NCBI GenBank assembly: GCA_947564305.1
Contig: CANOBT010000080.1
Span: 1 to 24,492, forward strand
Origin: an uncultured Lachnospiraceae bacterium
GTDB taxonomy: Bacteria; Bacillota_A; Clostridia; Lachnospirales; Lachnospiraceae
Direction of reading: 5' to 3'
Length of the DNA: 24,492 bases
Of this stretch, positions 7,781 through 15,493 are shown in pieces. Position 1 is the first letter of the stretch, and each line of letters starts with the position of its first letter. The notes under the pieces were generated by a model. It saw nothing but the letters and a program-made list of their open reading frames with translations, was not told the origin of the DNA and did no database searches. The translations under genes were made by a program, and so were the position numbers.

Positions 7781-7788
7781 CTTGGCTG

Positions 7789-7828
7789 TTTTCAAAAAAT
7801 TGAAAATAAGTACATGATGTGGTACAGT
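7789..7828 (+). promoter_or_regulatory. Promoter of the response regulator/kinase pair with overlapping palindrome
   Basis: TTGAAA (7800-7805), a 17-base spacer, then TACAGT (7823-7828). The palindrome TTTTCAA-AAAA-TTGAAAA (7789-7806) covers the -35 and could be an operator for the regulator itself. The promoter lies just after the HExxH gene stop. Confidence 0.65.
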
Positions 7829-7865
7829 AGGGAACAAAAGAAAAAGGAAAATGGGAGATAGAAAC

Positions 7866-8642
7866 ATGGACAGCAATAAACACAGACAAAACCGCACGGT
7901 TCGCTCTCCAAAAGACACAGATTACGGTATGCCCGGCAGCTATACCATCCTTGCAGCGGATGATGAGACGGAACTTCTGGACGTTATGGAACTGTATCTG
8001 GAGCGTGAAAGTATCGCCGTCCTGAAAGCCAGAGATGGAATCGAGGCTATGGAGATTTTCCGGCAGGAGCAGGTACACCTTGCCCTGCTGGATATCATGA
8101 TGCCGGGACTGGACGGGTTCGCGGTGCTTCGAAAAATCCGGGAGAGCAGCAGGATTCCGGTAATCATGCTGACCGCTAAAAGCCAGGATTATGACAAAAT
8201 ACTGGGATTGGAGATTGGTGCCGATGACTACATTACCAAGCCCTACAACCCTCTGGAGGTGGCGGCCCGGATCAAGGCGCAGCTGCGGCGCAACTACGAT
8301 TACCAGGATACGCTAAAGGACAGCAATATCTTGCTTTCCCTCCGGGATGTAGTCATGAATGTACCGGAGGGAACCGTAGAGAGAAAAGGACAGAATATCG
8401 AACTGACCCCTACGGAATTTCGGATATTGAAAATCTTACTGGAACATCCGGGACGTATTTTTACAAAGCAGCAGATTTTTGAGCAGGCATGGGACGAAAT
8501 GTATGCCGGAGATGACAATACGGTGATGGTACACATCAGCAACCTCCGAAGCAAACTGGAGGAGGGACAGGAAGGGGCGGTACCATTTATCAAAACGATA
8601 AAAGGACTGGGATATAAGATTGAAAAGGAAGAAAAAAAGTAA
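7866..8642 (+). CDS. OmpR/PhoB family response regulator
   Basis: 258 residues with a receiver domain (about 28-145; acidic pair in ILAADDE, phosphorylated Asp76 in ALLDIMMPG, Thr in MLTAK, Lys125 in ITKPYNP) and a C-terminal winged helix (about 155-256; ELTPTEFRILKILLEHPG, then IKTIKGLGYKI). It binds DNA as a dimer after phosphorylation by the downstream kinase. ATG at 7866 has GGGAG nine bases upstream; the frame also has ATG at 7851 with a weaker site. About 25 extra residues before the receiver domain (charged, N/R/K-rich) are unusual. The ABC operon just upstream, or its own promoter with the 7789 palindrome, is the likely target. Confidence 0.9.
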   Translation: MDSNKHRQNRTVRSPKDTDYGMPGSYTILAADDETELLDVMELYLERESIAVLKARDGIEAMEIFRQEQVHLALLDIMMPGLDGFAVLRKIRESSRIPVIMLTAKSQDYDKILGLEIGADDYITKPYNPLEVAARIKAQLRRNYDYQDTLKDSNILLSLRDVVMNVPEGTVERKGQNIELTPTEFRILKILLEHPGRIFTKQQIFEQAWDEMYAGDDNTVMVHISNLRSKLEEGQEGAVPFIKTIKGLGYKIEKEEKK

Positions 8643-10092
8643 AGGCAGCGTATTCCGGCAGTTAGTGACAAGCTATATCCTGTTTGCCGTCCTGTCGGTT
8701 GTGACGCTGTACCTTTGTATGTTTGGTGTTCTGTTTTTTCTTGGCGGCGGGGACTTAGATGCTCTGGCACCCTATGAAATGGTGGATGATGAGGGAAATG
8801 TAGGCGATATCCGTTATTTTACCAGGATTGGCGGCTGGATTGAGAAACTGGATTCGGATTTCCGTCTTGTGGAAGTGTACGGAGAGAAAAAAGATTCCGT
8901 CCAATCCTATACGATGGAAGAACTTGCCGAATATCTGTGTACGGATCATATGGTGGAGACAGAAACCTCCGCCAGAGAATACCGTGGATTTTTAAAATCT
9001 GTGCAGATGGGAACCGAAACAGAGCAGACGGATGGAGGAACAAAGCCGTCAGATGAGGAAACGATGTATTCGGACGGAGAAACGGTCTGGTATCTCATGA
9101 AGATCAGCCGGAAAGAGTTGTTACTGACATATTCCTATAATGTAGGAGTGAGCAGCCCTCAGAGCGGTATCGTGGTAATGGCATTCCTTTTGTTCGGTGT
9201 GCTGTTTCTGATTAACTGTGCGTTGATGAGCGCCTATCTTTCCCGGAAAATCAAACGCCCTCTTTCCCAGCTTACCGAGGGCATGGAGCAGGTAAAGCAG
9301 GGGGCTTCCATGGTTCGGCTGGATTTTCAGGCGCAGAAGGAATTTGAGGAAATCCGGGACAGCTTCAACCTGATGATCAGGCAATTGGAAGAGGAAAAGC
9401 GGGAAAAACAGATCAATGAAGAAAAAAAGAACAGGATGCTTCTGGAACTTTCCCACGATATCAAGACTCCTGTGGCCACCATCAAGGGATGTGCCAATGC
9501 TTTAGAGGAAGGATTGGTGAAAACTTCGGAGATACCACGCTACTATCAGATCATTGACCGCAAGGCAGGCCGTGTTAATACATTAGCCAACGAAATGTTT
9601 CTGATGCTGAAACTGGAAGACACACATTATGAACTACAGACCGAGCGGACGGATTTGTGTGAACTGGCCCGCCAGATCAGTGCGGAGTTTTATGAGGAGA
9701 TCACCGGACAGGAACTGGATTTTCGTATCAAGATTCCAGAGACACCGGTGTACGCAGATATTGACCGAAAAGAATTTACCAGAGTGATCGAAAACCTCTT
9801 GGGAAATGTAGTCAAATACAATCAAACGGGAACCATGGCAGAGGTAGAAGTGCGGCAGGAAGGCGGCATGGCAAAAATTTCTGTGCGGGATGACGGGAGT
9901 GCTGTCGCGGAGGATATCCGGTCGGTTCTTTTTGATCCCTTTGTACGGGGAGATAAGGCAAGGCAGTCCCGGGGCGGAACCGGGCTCGGGCTGGCAATTG
10001 CGTATAAGATTGTAGAAAAGCAGGGCGGGACACTTACTTATCAAAGGGTGAATGAAGAAAATGAATTCAAGGCGGAAGTGCCCTGTTTCTAA
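8620..10092 (+). CDS. Membrane sensor histidine kinase (HAMP, HisKA, HATPase_c)
   Basis: 490 residues from a TTG codon at 8620 that lies inside the regulator gene (23-base overlap, coupled translation). Two membrane segments (about 13-43 and 183-206) bracket a ~140-residue extracellular loop. That loop has an acidic, Thr/Glu/Asp-rich low-complexity part (about 131-156). A HAMP region follows (207-260), then HisKA with His279 in LELSHDIKTPVATIKG, the N box ENLLGNVVKYN (391-401), the G1 box VRDDGS and the G2 box GGTGLGLAIAYKI (452-464). It partners the preceding OmpR-type regulator. The signal is unknown; the neighbouring exporter suggests an antimicrobial or envelope-active compound (inference). 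It ends 24 bases before the convergent MerR gene, with no clear terminator between. Confidence 0.88.
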   Translation: MKRKKKSKGSVFRQLVTSYILFAVLSVVTLYLCMFGVLFFLGGGDLDALAPYEMVDDEGNVGDIRYFTRIGGWIEKLDSDFRLVEVYGEKKDSVQSYTMEELAEYLCTDHMVETETSAREYRGFLKSVQMGTETEQTDGGTKPSDEETMYSDGETVWYLMKISRKELLLTYSYNVGVSSPQSGIVVMAFLLFGVLFLINCALMSAYLSRKIKRPLSQLTEGMEQVKQGASMVRLDFQAQKEFEEIRDSFNLMIRQLEEEKREKQINEEKKNRMLLELSHDIKTPVATIKGCANALEEGLVKTSEIPRYYQIIDRKAGRVNTLANEMFLMLKLEDTHYELQTERTDLCELARQISAEFYEEITGQELDFRIKIPETPVYADIDRKEFTRVIENLLGNVVKYNQTGTMAEVEVRQEGGMAKISVRDDGSAVAEDIRSVLFDPFVRGDKARQSRGGTGLGLAIAYKIVEKQGGTLTYQRVNEENEFKAEVPCF

Positions 10093-10116
10093 CCGCTGAA
10101 AGTCCGGAATCCGCTC

Positions 10117-10557
10117 TTAATCCTCATGGGCATGTTCGTAGAATGCTTTGATATCGTCCGGCAGGCAGTCTGGCATCTGCTCTTTGATACGGTCCTCGCT
10201 GCCAGCCTGGATGGCCTGCTCATAGTACCAGCATTTAAAGCGGATCATGTCCAGAGCTTTTTCCATTCTTTCAATTTCATTTTCAATAATCTTTTTTTGT
10301 TTTTCAAAGAGTTCCAGCCTCTGTGCATAGGTGCTGCTGCCCTGGGAGCACCATTCCATAAAGATTTTGATATTTTTGATTTCCATGCCGGATTTTTTGA
10401 GGCATTCGATGACGCGGAGCGCCTCAATTTCCTTTTCTCCAAATCTGCGGATGCCGGAAGAGCGCTCTATGTCCGGGAACAGGCCTTCCTTGTCATAATA
10501 GCGGAGAGTGGAAACCGGGAGATGGAACATTTCGGAAATCTGGCCAATGGTATACAT
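10117..10557 (-). CDS. MerR family transcriptional regulator
   Basis: 146 residues from the ATG at 10557, which has AAGGAG eight bases upstream; the open frame reaches to 10650 but the conserved start is MYTIGQISEMF. The N-terminal winged helix-turn-helix (1-70) has the classic order: IGQISEMFHLPVSTLRYYDKEGLF, then GIRRFGEKEIEALRVIECLKKSGM. A long dimerisation helix follows (about 85-115), then a short C-terminal tail with no clear metal ligand set (Cys at 87 and 117 only). It resembles small-molecule-sensing members such as the TipAL/BltR type without the large ligand domain. It is convergent with the kinase gene. The palindrome at 10591-10609 suggests autoregulation. Confidence 0.88.
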   Translation of the reverse strand: MYTIGQISEMFHLPVSTLRYYDKEGLFPDIERSSGIRRFGEKEIEALRVIECLKKSGMEIKNIKIFMEWCSQGSSTYAQRLELFEKQKKIIENEIERMEKALDMIRFKCWYYEQAIQAGSEDRIKEQMPDCLPDDIKAFYEHAHED

Positions 10558-10590
10558 GGGGAGGACTCCTTTCTTTTGTGGGAAATATTT

Positions 10591-10609
10591 TAACCTAAAG
10601 TCAGGTTTA
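10591..10609 (-). promoter_or_regulatory. MerR-type operator in the merR leader/promoter region
   Basis: AACCT (10592-10596), six bases, then AGGTT (10603-10607) form an inverted repeat 35 bases before the MerR start. On the minus strand TTGACT (10650-10645) and TATCGT (10627-10622) with a 17-base spacer form a plausible promoter, placing the operator just downstream of it. Autoregulation is inferred. Confidence 0.5.
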
Positions 10610-10652
10610 TGTATTGTGATGACGATATCATAGAAAGTGTGGAAAGTCAAGT

Positions 10653-10819
10653 GTTACAGTTCACTCCGCGCCATTCGCAAAACGCATCTTCGATGCTTTT
10701 CCGCCGCATTGCGGCTATTTTTGCTCATAAACCGGCGCTCCCTTCGTCATCTGCCATCTGGATAAGTCCTTGTGCAAGCACAAACTTATCCAGATAACAG
10801 ATGACGAGTGAACTGTAAC
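10653..10819 (+). repeat. 167-bp self-complementary intergenic element (MITE/REP-like)
   Basis: The ends are perfect 14-bp inverted repeats: GTTACAGTTCACTC (10653-10666) and GAGTGAACTGTAAC (10806-10819). Inside, CGTCATCTG (10745-10753) pairs with CAGATGACG (10798-10806), ATCTGGATAAGT (10756-10767) pairs with ACTTATCCAGAT (10784-10795), and TTGTGC pairs with GCACAA at the tip. This gives a ~62-base hairpin. The left half has two small hairpins (GCATC-TTC-GATGC at 10684-10696 and GCCGC-ATT-GCGGC just after). GTCAAGT occurs directly before (10646-10652) and one base after (10821-10827), like a target-site duplication. No protein is encoded. A non-autonomous mobile element or structured repeat is the best reading. 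Confidence 0.7.
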
Positions 10820-10837
10820 CGTCAAGTAATTCAAGTC

Positions 10838-10888
10838 AAGCAATTCTCTAAGAAAGTAATTTACAAAACAGGCCGATAGGTATAAAAT
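10838..10888 (+). promoter_or_regulatory. Promoter copy A (shared element)
   Basis: TTTACA (10860-10865), 17 bases, TAAAAT (10883-10888). Bases 10850-10870 are identical over 21 positions to 16799-16819, and the similarity extends from AAGCAAT to AGGT.TAAAATG at both places. Transcription from here would meet the terminator at 10989 after about 100 bases. Confidence 0.65.
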
Positions 10889-10894
10889 GGATTA

Positions 10895-11022
10895 TAGAAG
10901 ACTTTATTCTTGGACACGATTGAAATACGTATGGAATATTACGGTAAAAGAGTTTATTAATGGAAAATTGGATCAGGGGGACAGGAGAAAAGCAGAGGTA
11001 GAGTGAACCTCTGCTTTCTTTT
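10895..11022 (+). ncRNA. Putative small RNA between its own promoter and terminator
   Basis: A near-consensus promoter ends at 10888 and a strong intrinsic terminator lies at 10989-11022, which would give an RNA of about 125 bases. A 39-codon frame starts at ATG 10887, but that codon is inside the -10 and cannot be on the transcript. No other frame with a ribosome binding site is seen in between. The start is estimated from the promoter position; no family is recognised. Confidence 0.4.
10989..11022 (+). terminator. Rho-independent terminator
   Basis: AAAGCAGAGGT (10989-10999) pairs perfectly with ACCTCTGCTTT (11007-11017), a 7-base loop lies between, and the end is TTTCTTTT. It stands about 145 bases upstream of the hybrid kinase gene, so that gene needs a separate promoter or read-through. 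The 11023-11150 stretch shows no strong promoter. Confidence 0.85.
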
Positions 11023-11168
11023 AGCAAGACAGAAAGATGATGAATTACGTCTGTGAGGATTTTTAAAGAGAAAGGTAAATTTTGTTTTTCAGGTGACAAG
11101 GGCACACCTCAACATTTTGCCCGTAAAAAGTAACACGTAACATATAGGCCATGGGAGGGGCCTGGGAA

Positions 11169-14138
11169 ATGATCAAGAAATTGAAAAAGAACCAACGATT
11201 GCTGCTGACGTGCCTGATCGTCGTTTGTATGGGAAGCATTCTGGCCGGAGGAATGTACTATTTGTCGAAGCTGCGGGATAAGCTGCAGAAGAACGCGATT
11301 CAAAGCGTTATGAATGTAACTGCGCAGCATAAACAAGCGTTTGACAATTTTATTTCCGGGGATCAGGAGCGGCTGCATACAATTTCAGCATATTTAGCGA
11401 GTAACAATGATAACAGCCGGGAGTCGATTCAACGGCAGATACATATGTTCGAGGAGACAGATGCCATTTACTCGGTGATTTGCCTGGACGAGGGGTGGTT
11501 CTGCAGCAGTGCATCAGAGGAACCACGCCAGATAGATGAGGAGAATCTGGCTTATTATCGTAGTCTCACTGGCAGCGGTGTTAGGGATTCTTTTATTGGT
11601 ATTTTCTCCGGCCGCCCAAAGTTCGCTTTTTACGAAACTTTTACTTTCAGTAACGGGCACAAGGGGCTGATTCAAAAAGCCTATGACCGCAATGATGTTT
11701 CAGAGACATTTTCGCTCTCATTTTATAGCGGGCAGGGATTATCATACATTCTGGATTCGGAGGGGGATATTCTGCTGCGGTCTTTTCATCAGGGTGATAG
11801 TCATACTTATGAAAATGTTTTCGATGCGCTTACGGATACCCATAGCCCGCAGGAGTCTATCGATGCGTTCAGAGCTTCTCTGGATGCGCGGGAGACCGGC
11901 AGTATCATTTTTACCGGGGACAACGGGGACTATGTCTATACTTATGATCCGGTGGAACGCGTGGATGGTTGGTATATGCTTTCTATCGTGGCAATGGATG
12001 CAATCACGGAGGAAGCGAACCAGATGGTGAATGACACCCGGTTGGCACTGGGTTTTTTGGTACTTCTTCTGGCACTTTCCGCAGTGTTTTTTATGCTGAT
12101 TCTGCGGACCCACAAGGAGATTAAAGATAAGGACGAGGCGATAGATTATCAGTCACAGTTGTTTAAGTGCTTTGGTGCTTATCTGGCCGGCAACACGGAT
12201 GATGTGTTTTTAATGCTGGATCAGGAGACGGATGAAATCGAGTATGTCAGTCCGAATATAAAGCGGGTCCTGGGGATGGATGTGGACTCTCTGATCAATG
12301 CGCTTAGAACCTTAGATATGACGGAAGATCCTGAGAAGGTTCAGGAATATTTTCGCCAGCTCCACGCCCTGACACCTGGGAAATCAATGCCCCTTCGCAG
12401 TATTGAGGTGACGAATCCCAAGACCGGAGAACTGAAGTATTTTCTGGAAAATATTTACTGTACGGATATCCAGGGGCGAAGCAAACGGATGGTCTACATT
12501 TCCGACAGGACAAAGGAGAGAAAGGATCATAATAATCTGGCTGAGGCGCTGCATATGGCAAGGGCTGCAAATGACGCCAAGAGTGCTTTTCTCAGCAGTG
12601 TCAGTCATGATATCCGGACCCCTATGAATGCCATCATTGGATTCCTGGCATTGATGCGGGACGAAGTGGACAATCCTGCAATGGTGATGGAGTACAATAA
12701 GCGCATCGATGCCGCCAGCCAGCATCTGTTGGGACTTATCAACGATGTGCTGGATATGAATAAGATTGAGAGCGGCAGCACTACGCTGAGTATTTCGGAG
12801 ATGGATCTGGCGGAGGTAATCGAAGAGATTAATACGATCATCCGGCCTCAGACCAGAGCAAAGGATCAGATTTTTGATATTTTTGTTTCACACTTGACCT
12901 ATGAACACCTGTTGGGTGACAAACTGCGGATCAATCAGATTTTGATCAATCTGTTGTCCAACGCTGTGAAGTACACCCCTGAGAATGGAAAGATTCAGAT
13001 GCGGGTAGATGAACTGGAACAGGTGGTCAACAACTACAGCCGTATCCGCTTTACCATCAGTGACAACGGGCTGGGTATGAGCGAGGATTATTTAAATGTC
13101 ATTTTTGACCCGTTTACACGGGAGGAGACGAAGGTTACCCATGAGATTCAGGGAACCGGGCTTGGCATGGCTATCACCAAGAGCCTGGTGGATTTGATGG
13201 GCGGTACGATCCATGTACAGAGCGAACTGAATAAGGGAAGTACCTTTGTCGTAGAACTGGAGCTGCGTATTCAGGAGAAGGAGGATGATCCGCAGTTCTG
13301 GGTTGACCACAGTGTGACCCGGATGATTGTTACAGATGATGAGGAGGAAGTCTGCCATAATATTGTGAAAGCGATGTCTCGGACCGGCGTGGAAATCGAT
13401 TATTCCACCAATGGTGAGGCGGCCATTGAGATGATGCGTTCCGCCCGGAAAGAAGGCCGTCCTTATGATTTGATTTTACTGGATTGGAAGATGCCGGGGT
13501 TGAACGGTCTGGAGACTGCCCGTCTCATCCGCAGGGAATATTCGGATAAGATTCCGATTTTGCTTCTCACTGCTTATGACTGGAGCGAGATTGAGCAGGA
13601 GGCTCTGGAAATCGGCGTGAACCACTTTATGCCGAAGCCTTTCTTTATGAGTACGTTCAAGGGAGCAATCCGGCGTGTTATGGGCAGTTTGAAGAAGGCG
13701 GAAAGCAGCTCGTTCAATGTGGTTCAGGGCAAACATATCCTGGTGGTAGACGATATTGAGGTCAACCGGATTATTTTGGTCAAGATTCTAGGTACTTTGG
13801 ACGCTGTCTGTGATGTTGCCGGCAACGGACAGGAGGCTGTGGAGAAGTTTGAAAGCTCCAAGCCTGGTGAGTATGACCTGATTCTGATGGATGTACAGAT
13901 GCCTGTGATGGACGGCTATGCCGCGACCAGGGCCATCCGAGACAGCAGCCATCCTTCGGCGAATGCGGTGCCGATCATTGCGATGACGGCCAATGCCTTT
14001 GTGGATGACGTGCGGGATGCTATCCAGTCTGGTATGGATGCTCATATCGCCAAACCGGTTCAGATTGATAAGCTGAAAGCGACGATTCAGCAGGTGTTGG
14101 ATAATCGGAGGGAACAGGAGAAGTGGATAAATGAGTAA
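11169..14138 (+). CDS. Hybrid sensor histidine kinase with two receiver domains
   Basis: 989 residues from ATG 11169, which has GGAGGGG eight bases upstream; ATG 11151 in the same frame overlaps that site. Order: TM1 (about 10-33), an extracellular Cache-like sensor (about 40-285), TM2 (about 292-313), a PAS-like region (335-445), a short coiled stretch, HisKA with His480 in SSVSHDIRTPMNAIIGF, HATPase_c with the N box LINLLSNAVKYTP (Asn598) and GTGLGMAI. Receiver 1 has Asp772 in LILLDWKMPG, receiver 2 has Asp908 in LILMDVQMPVMDGYAATRAI. No HPt domain follows and none is encoded nearby, so onward phosphotransfer would need a separate protein, or the receivers act within the kinase. The DUF89 gene lies 35 bases downstream and is probably co-transcribed. 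Confidence 0.88.
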   Translation: MIKKLKKNQRLLLTCLIVVCMGSILAGGMYYLSKLRDKLQKNAIQSVMNVTAQHKQAFDNFISGDQERLHTISAYLASNNDNSRESIQRQIHMFEETDAIYSVICLDEGWFCSSASEEPRQIDEENLAYYRSLTGSGVRDSFIGIFSGRPKFAFYETFTFSNGHKGLIQKAYDRNDVSETFSLSFYSGQGLSYILDSEGDILLRSFHQGDSHTYENVFDALTDTHSPQESIDAFRASLDARETGSIIFTGDNGDYVYTYDPVERVDGWYMLSIVAMDAITEEANQMVNDTRLALGFLVLLLALSAVFFMLILRTHKEIKDKDEAIDYQSQLFKCFGAYLAGNTDDVFLMLDQETDEIEYVSPNIKRVLGMDVDSLINALRTLDMTEDPEKVQEYFRQLHALTPGKSMPLRSIEVTNPKTGELKYFLENIYCTDIQGRSKRMVYISDRTKERKDHNNLAEALHMARAANDAKSAFLSSVSHDIRTPMNAIIGFLALMRDEVDNPAMVMEYNKRIDAASQHLLGLINDVLDMNKIESGSTTLSISEMDLAEVIEEINTIIRPQTRAKDQIFDIFVSHLTYEHLLGDKLRINQILINLLSNAVKYTPENGKIQMRVDELEQVVNNYSRIRFTISDNGLGMSEDYLNVIFDPFTREETKVTHEIQGTGLGMAITKSLVDLMGGTIHVQSELNKGSTFVVELELRIQEKEDDPQFWVDHSVTRMIVTDDEEEVCHNIVKAMSRTGVEIDYSTNGEAAIEMMRSARKEGRPYDLILLDWKMPGLNGLETARLIRREYSDKIPILLLTAYDWSEIEQEALEIGVNHFMPKPFFMSTFKGAIRRVMGSLKKAESSSFNVVQGKHILVVDDIEVNRIILVKILGTLDAVCDVAGNGQEAVEKFESSKPGEYDLILMDVQMPVMDGYAATRAIRDSSHPSANAVPIIAMTANAFVDDVRDAIQSGMDAHIAKPVQIDKLKATIQQVLDNRREQEKWINE

Positions 14139-14173
14139 ATATATCACAATTAACATCAAAAGGAGCTGCAGAG

Positions 14174-15055
14174 ATGAAAGCAAATGCAATGTGTATGTCC
14201 TGCATGATTACCAAGCAGGAGAAGTTGATACGGCCATTTCGTGATGAAGAGCAAAAAACAGAGTATATGCATCAGGTATTGGAAATCTTATACAGATACG
14301 GCTGCTTTGAATCCTCCCCATGGTTGGCGGAGCAGATCAATGAGTTATATGAACGCTTCTGGGGAGAGTCAGAGGACTATACACTGATCAAACAACAATA
14401 TAATCGGTTGTTACTCGAGAGGGAAATGGAGATAGAGCGTCATATCCGTGCATCGAAAGAACCGATAGAAGAATGTATCAAATATGTTTGTGCGGCCAAT
14501 TATATTGACTTTTCCGCCGTGGAAAATGTCAATGAAAAGACATTTGAAAAACTGCTGGAAAAAGCGGGTGGTGAGAATGTTCCGCAGGAGGAATACAGGC
14601 AGTTTAAAACGGACTTAGAGCAGGCAGAAACGTTAGTCTATCTGATTGACAATTGCGGGGAGATTGTGTTGGATAAGGTCTTTATGAAATTTATGAAAGA
14701 GTATTATCCTCAGCTTAAGATTACTGCGATCGTAAGAGGAAAAGATGTGTTGAATGACGCGACTATGGAGGATGCGCGGGAAGTGGGACTGACGGAATTG
14801 GTCCCATGTATTGGAAATGAAAATGGGGCGCCGGGCACTGTCTTGAAAAGATTTGGAAAAGAGGCGAAGCAGCTCCTTTCGGATGCGGATTTGATTATTT
14901 CAAAAGGACAGGGCAATTTTGAGGGATTATTCGGGGAAGGGCTGAATCCTTATTATTTGTTCCTATGTAAGTGTGAGCTGTTTGTGCGCAGGTTTGGGTT
15001 AGAGCAGTATCAATCTGTGTTTGCAAGGGAAGAAAGAGTGAAAATGAAGTCTTGA
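14174..15055 (+). CDS. DUF89/ARMT1-like damage-control phosphatase family protein
   Basis: 293 residues starting after AGGAG at 14161-14165. Family marks: N-terminal CMSCM (Cys7, Cys10), YLIDNCGEIVLDK with the metal-binding Asp159/Asn160 pair, IVRGKDVLNDAT (Arg188 to Thr197; Asn194, Asp195), and ISKGQGNFEGL (Lys244 to Asn248). Members of DUF89 are metal-dependent phosphatases thought to remove damaged or overflow sugar-phosphate and related metabolites; the substrate of this bacterial CxxC-containing subfamily is not known to me. Placed behind a hybrid kinase, it may serve the signal pathway or be a passenger. The tyrS T-box promoter begins inside its last codons (TTGACA overlaps the TGA stop). 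Confidence 0.82.
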   Translation: MKANAMCMSCMITKQEKLIRPFRDEEQKTEYMHQVLEILYRYGCFESSPWLAEQINELYERFWGESEDYTLIKQQYNRLLLEREMEIERHIRASKEPIEECIKYVCAANYIDFSAVENVNEKTFEKLLEKAGGENVPQEEYRQFKTDLEQAETLVYLIDNCGEIVLDKVFMKFMKEYYPQLKITAIVRGKDVLNDATMEDAREVGLTELVPCIGNENGAPGTVLKRFGKEAKQLLSDADLIISKGQGNFEGLFGEGLNPYYLFLCKCELFVRRFGLEQYQSVFAREERVKMKS

Positions 15056-15081
15056 CAAAACCTGGGAGGATACGTTAAGAT
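15052..15081 (+). promoter_or_regulatory. Promoter of the tyrS T-box transcript
   Basis: A perfect TTGACA at 15052-15057 includes the stop codon of the DUF89 gene. The -10 is TAAGAT at 15076-15081 with an 18-base spacer. Transcription would start near 15088, just before stem I of the T-box. Confidence 0.7.
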
Positions 15082-15099
15082 AAACGTCAGATATGAAAA

Positions 15100-15455
15100 A
15101 GGCAGTGAAGAGAACAAGTAGTGAGAATAGGGAGAAGACAGAGAGCAGCCGGTTGGTGAGAGGCGCAGGACACCATTCTCAACGAATACATCTCGGAGCT
15201 TCACACCCAAAGCAGAGACGTTGACGGCTGTTGTGTCAGTCTTAGTTGTTCCTAAGTCCGTATACACGGATGACAAGCAGCGATTTCTGCAAGTAGGCTG
15301 TGACGGAGTAGTGCACGTTATCGCATGGAGTGATTGAACCGGCTTTTTGGATAACCGGAGAGATATACTCCTGGAGGCAGACAGTGTGAATTGTCTGCGA
15401 ATAAAGGTGGTACCACGAGCGGAGCCCTCGTCCTTTTGGGATAGGGGCTCTTTTT
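15100..15455 (+). promoter_or_regulatory. Tyrosine T-box riboswitch leader
   Basis: The T-box core AAGGTGGTACCACG lies at 15404-15417. Its TGGT pairs with tRNA acceptor ends ACCA, as fits tRNA-Tyr with discriminator A. Stem I holds the AGAGAG motif (from about 15140) and the specifier loop GAATACATC with the Tyr codon TAC at 15187-15189. The terminator stem GAGCCCT (15422-15428) pairs with the AGGGGCTC segment (15443-15450), then TTTTT. Uncharged tRNA-Tyr would stabilise the antiterminator and switch tyrS on. The boundary on the left is approximate. Confidence 0.9.
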
Positions 15456-15493
15456 GATGCCATAGTATGCAAAAAAGAAAGAGAGGAATCGAC

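Noticed and set aside
10126..10593. 155-codon plus-strand frame opposite the MerR gene
   Set aside because: Exact antisense shadow of a well-supported MerR gene, with no ribosome binding site or known domain.
10887..11006. 39-codon frame in the putative small RNA region
   Set aside because: Its ATG lies inside the -10 hexamer, so it cannot be on the transcript from that promoter, and its stop is in the terminator loop.
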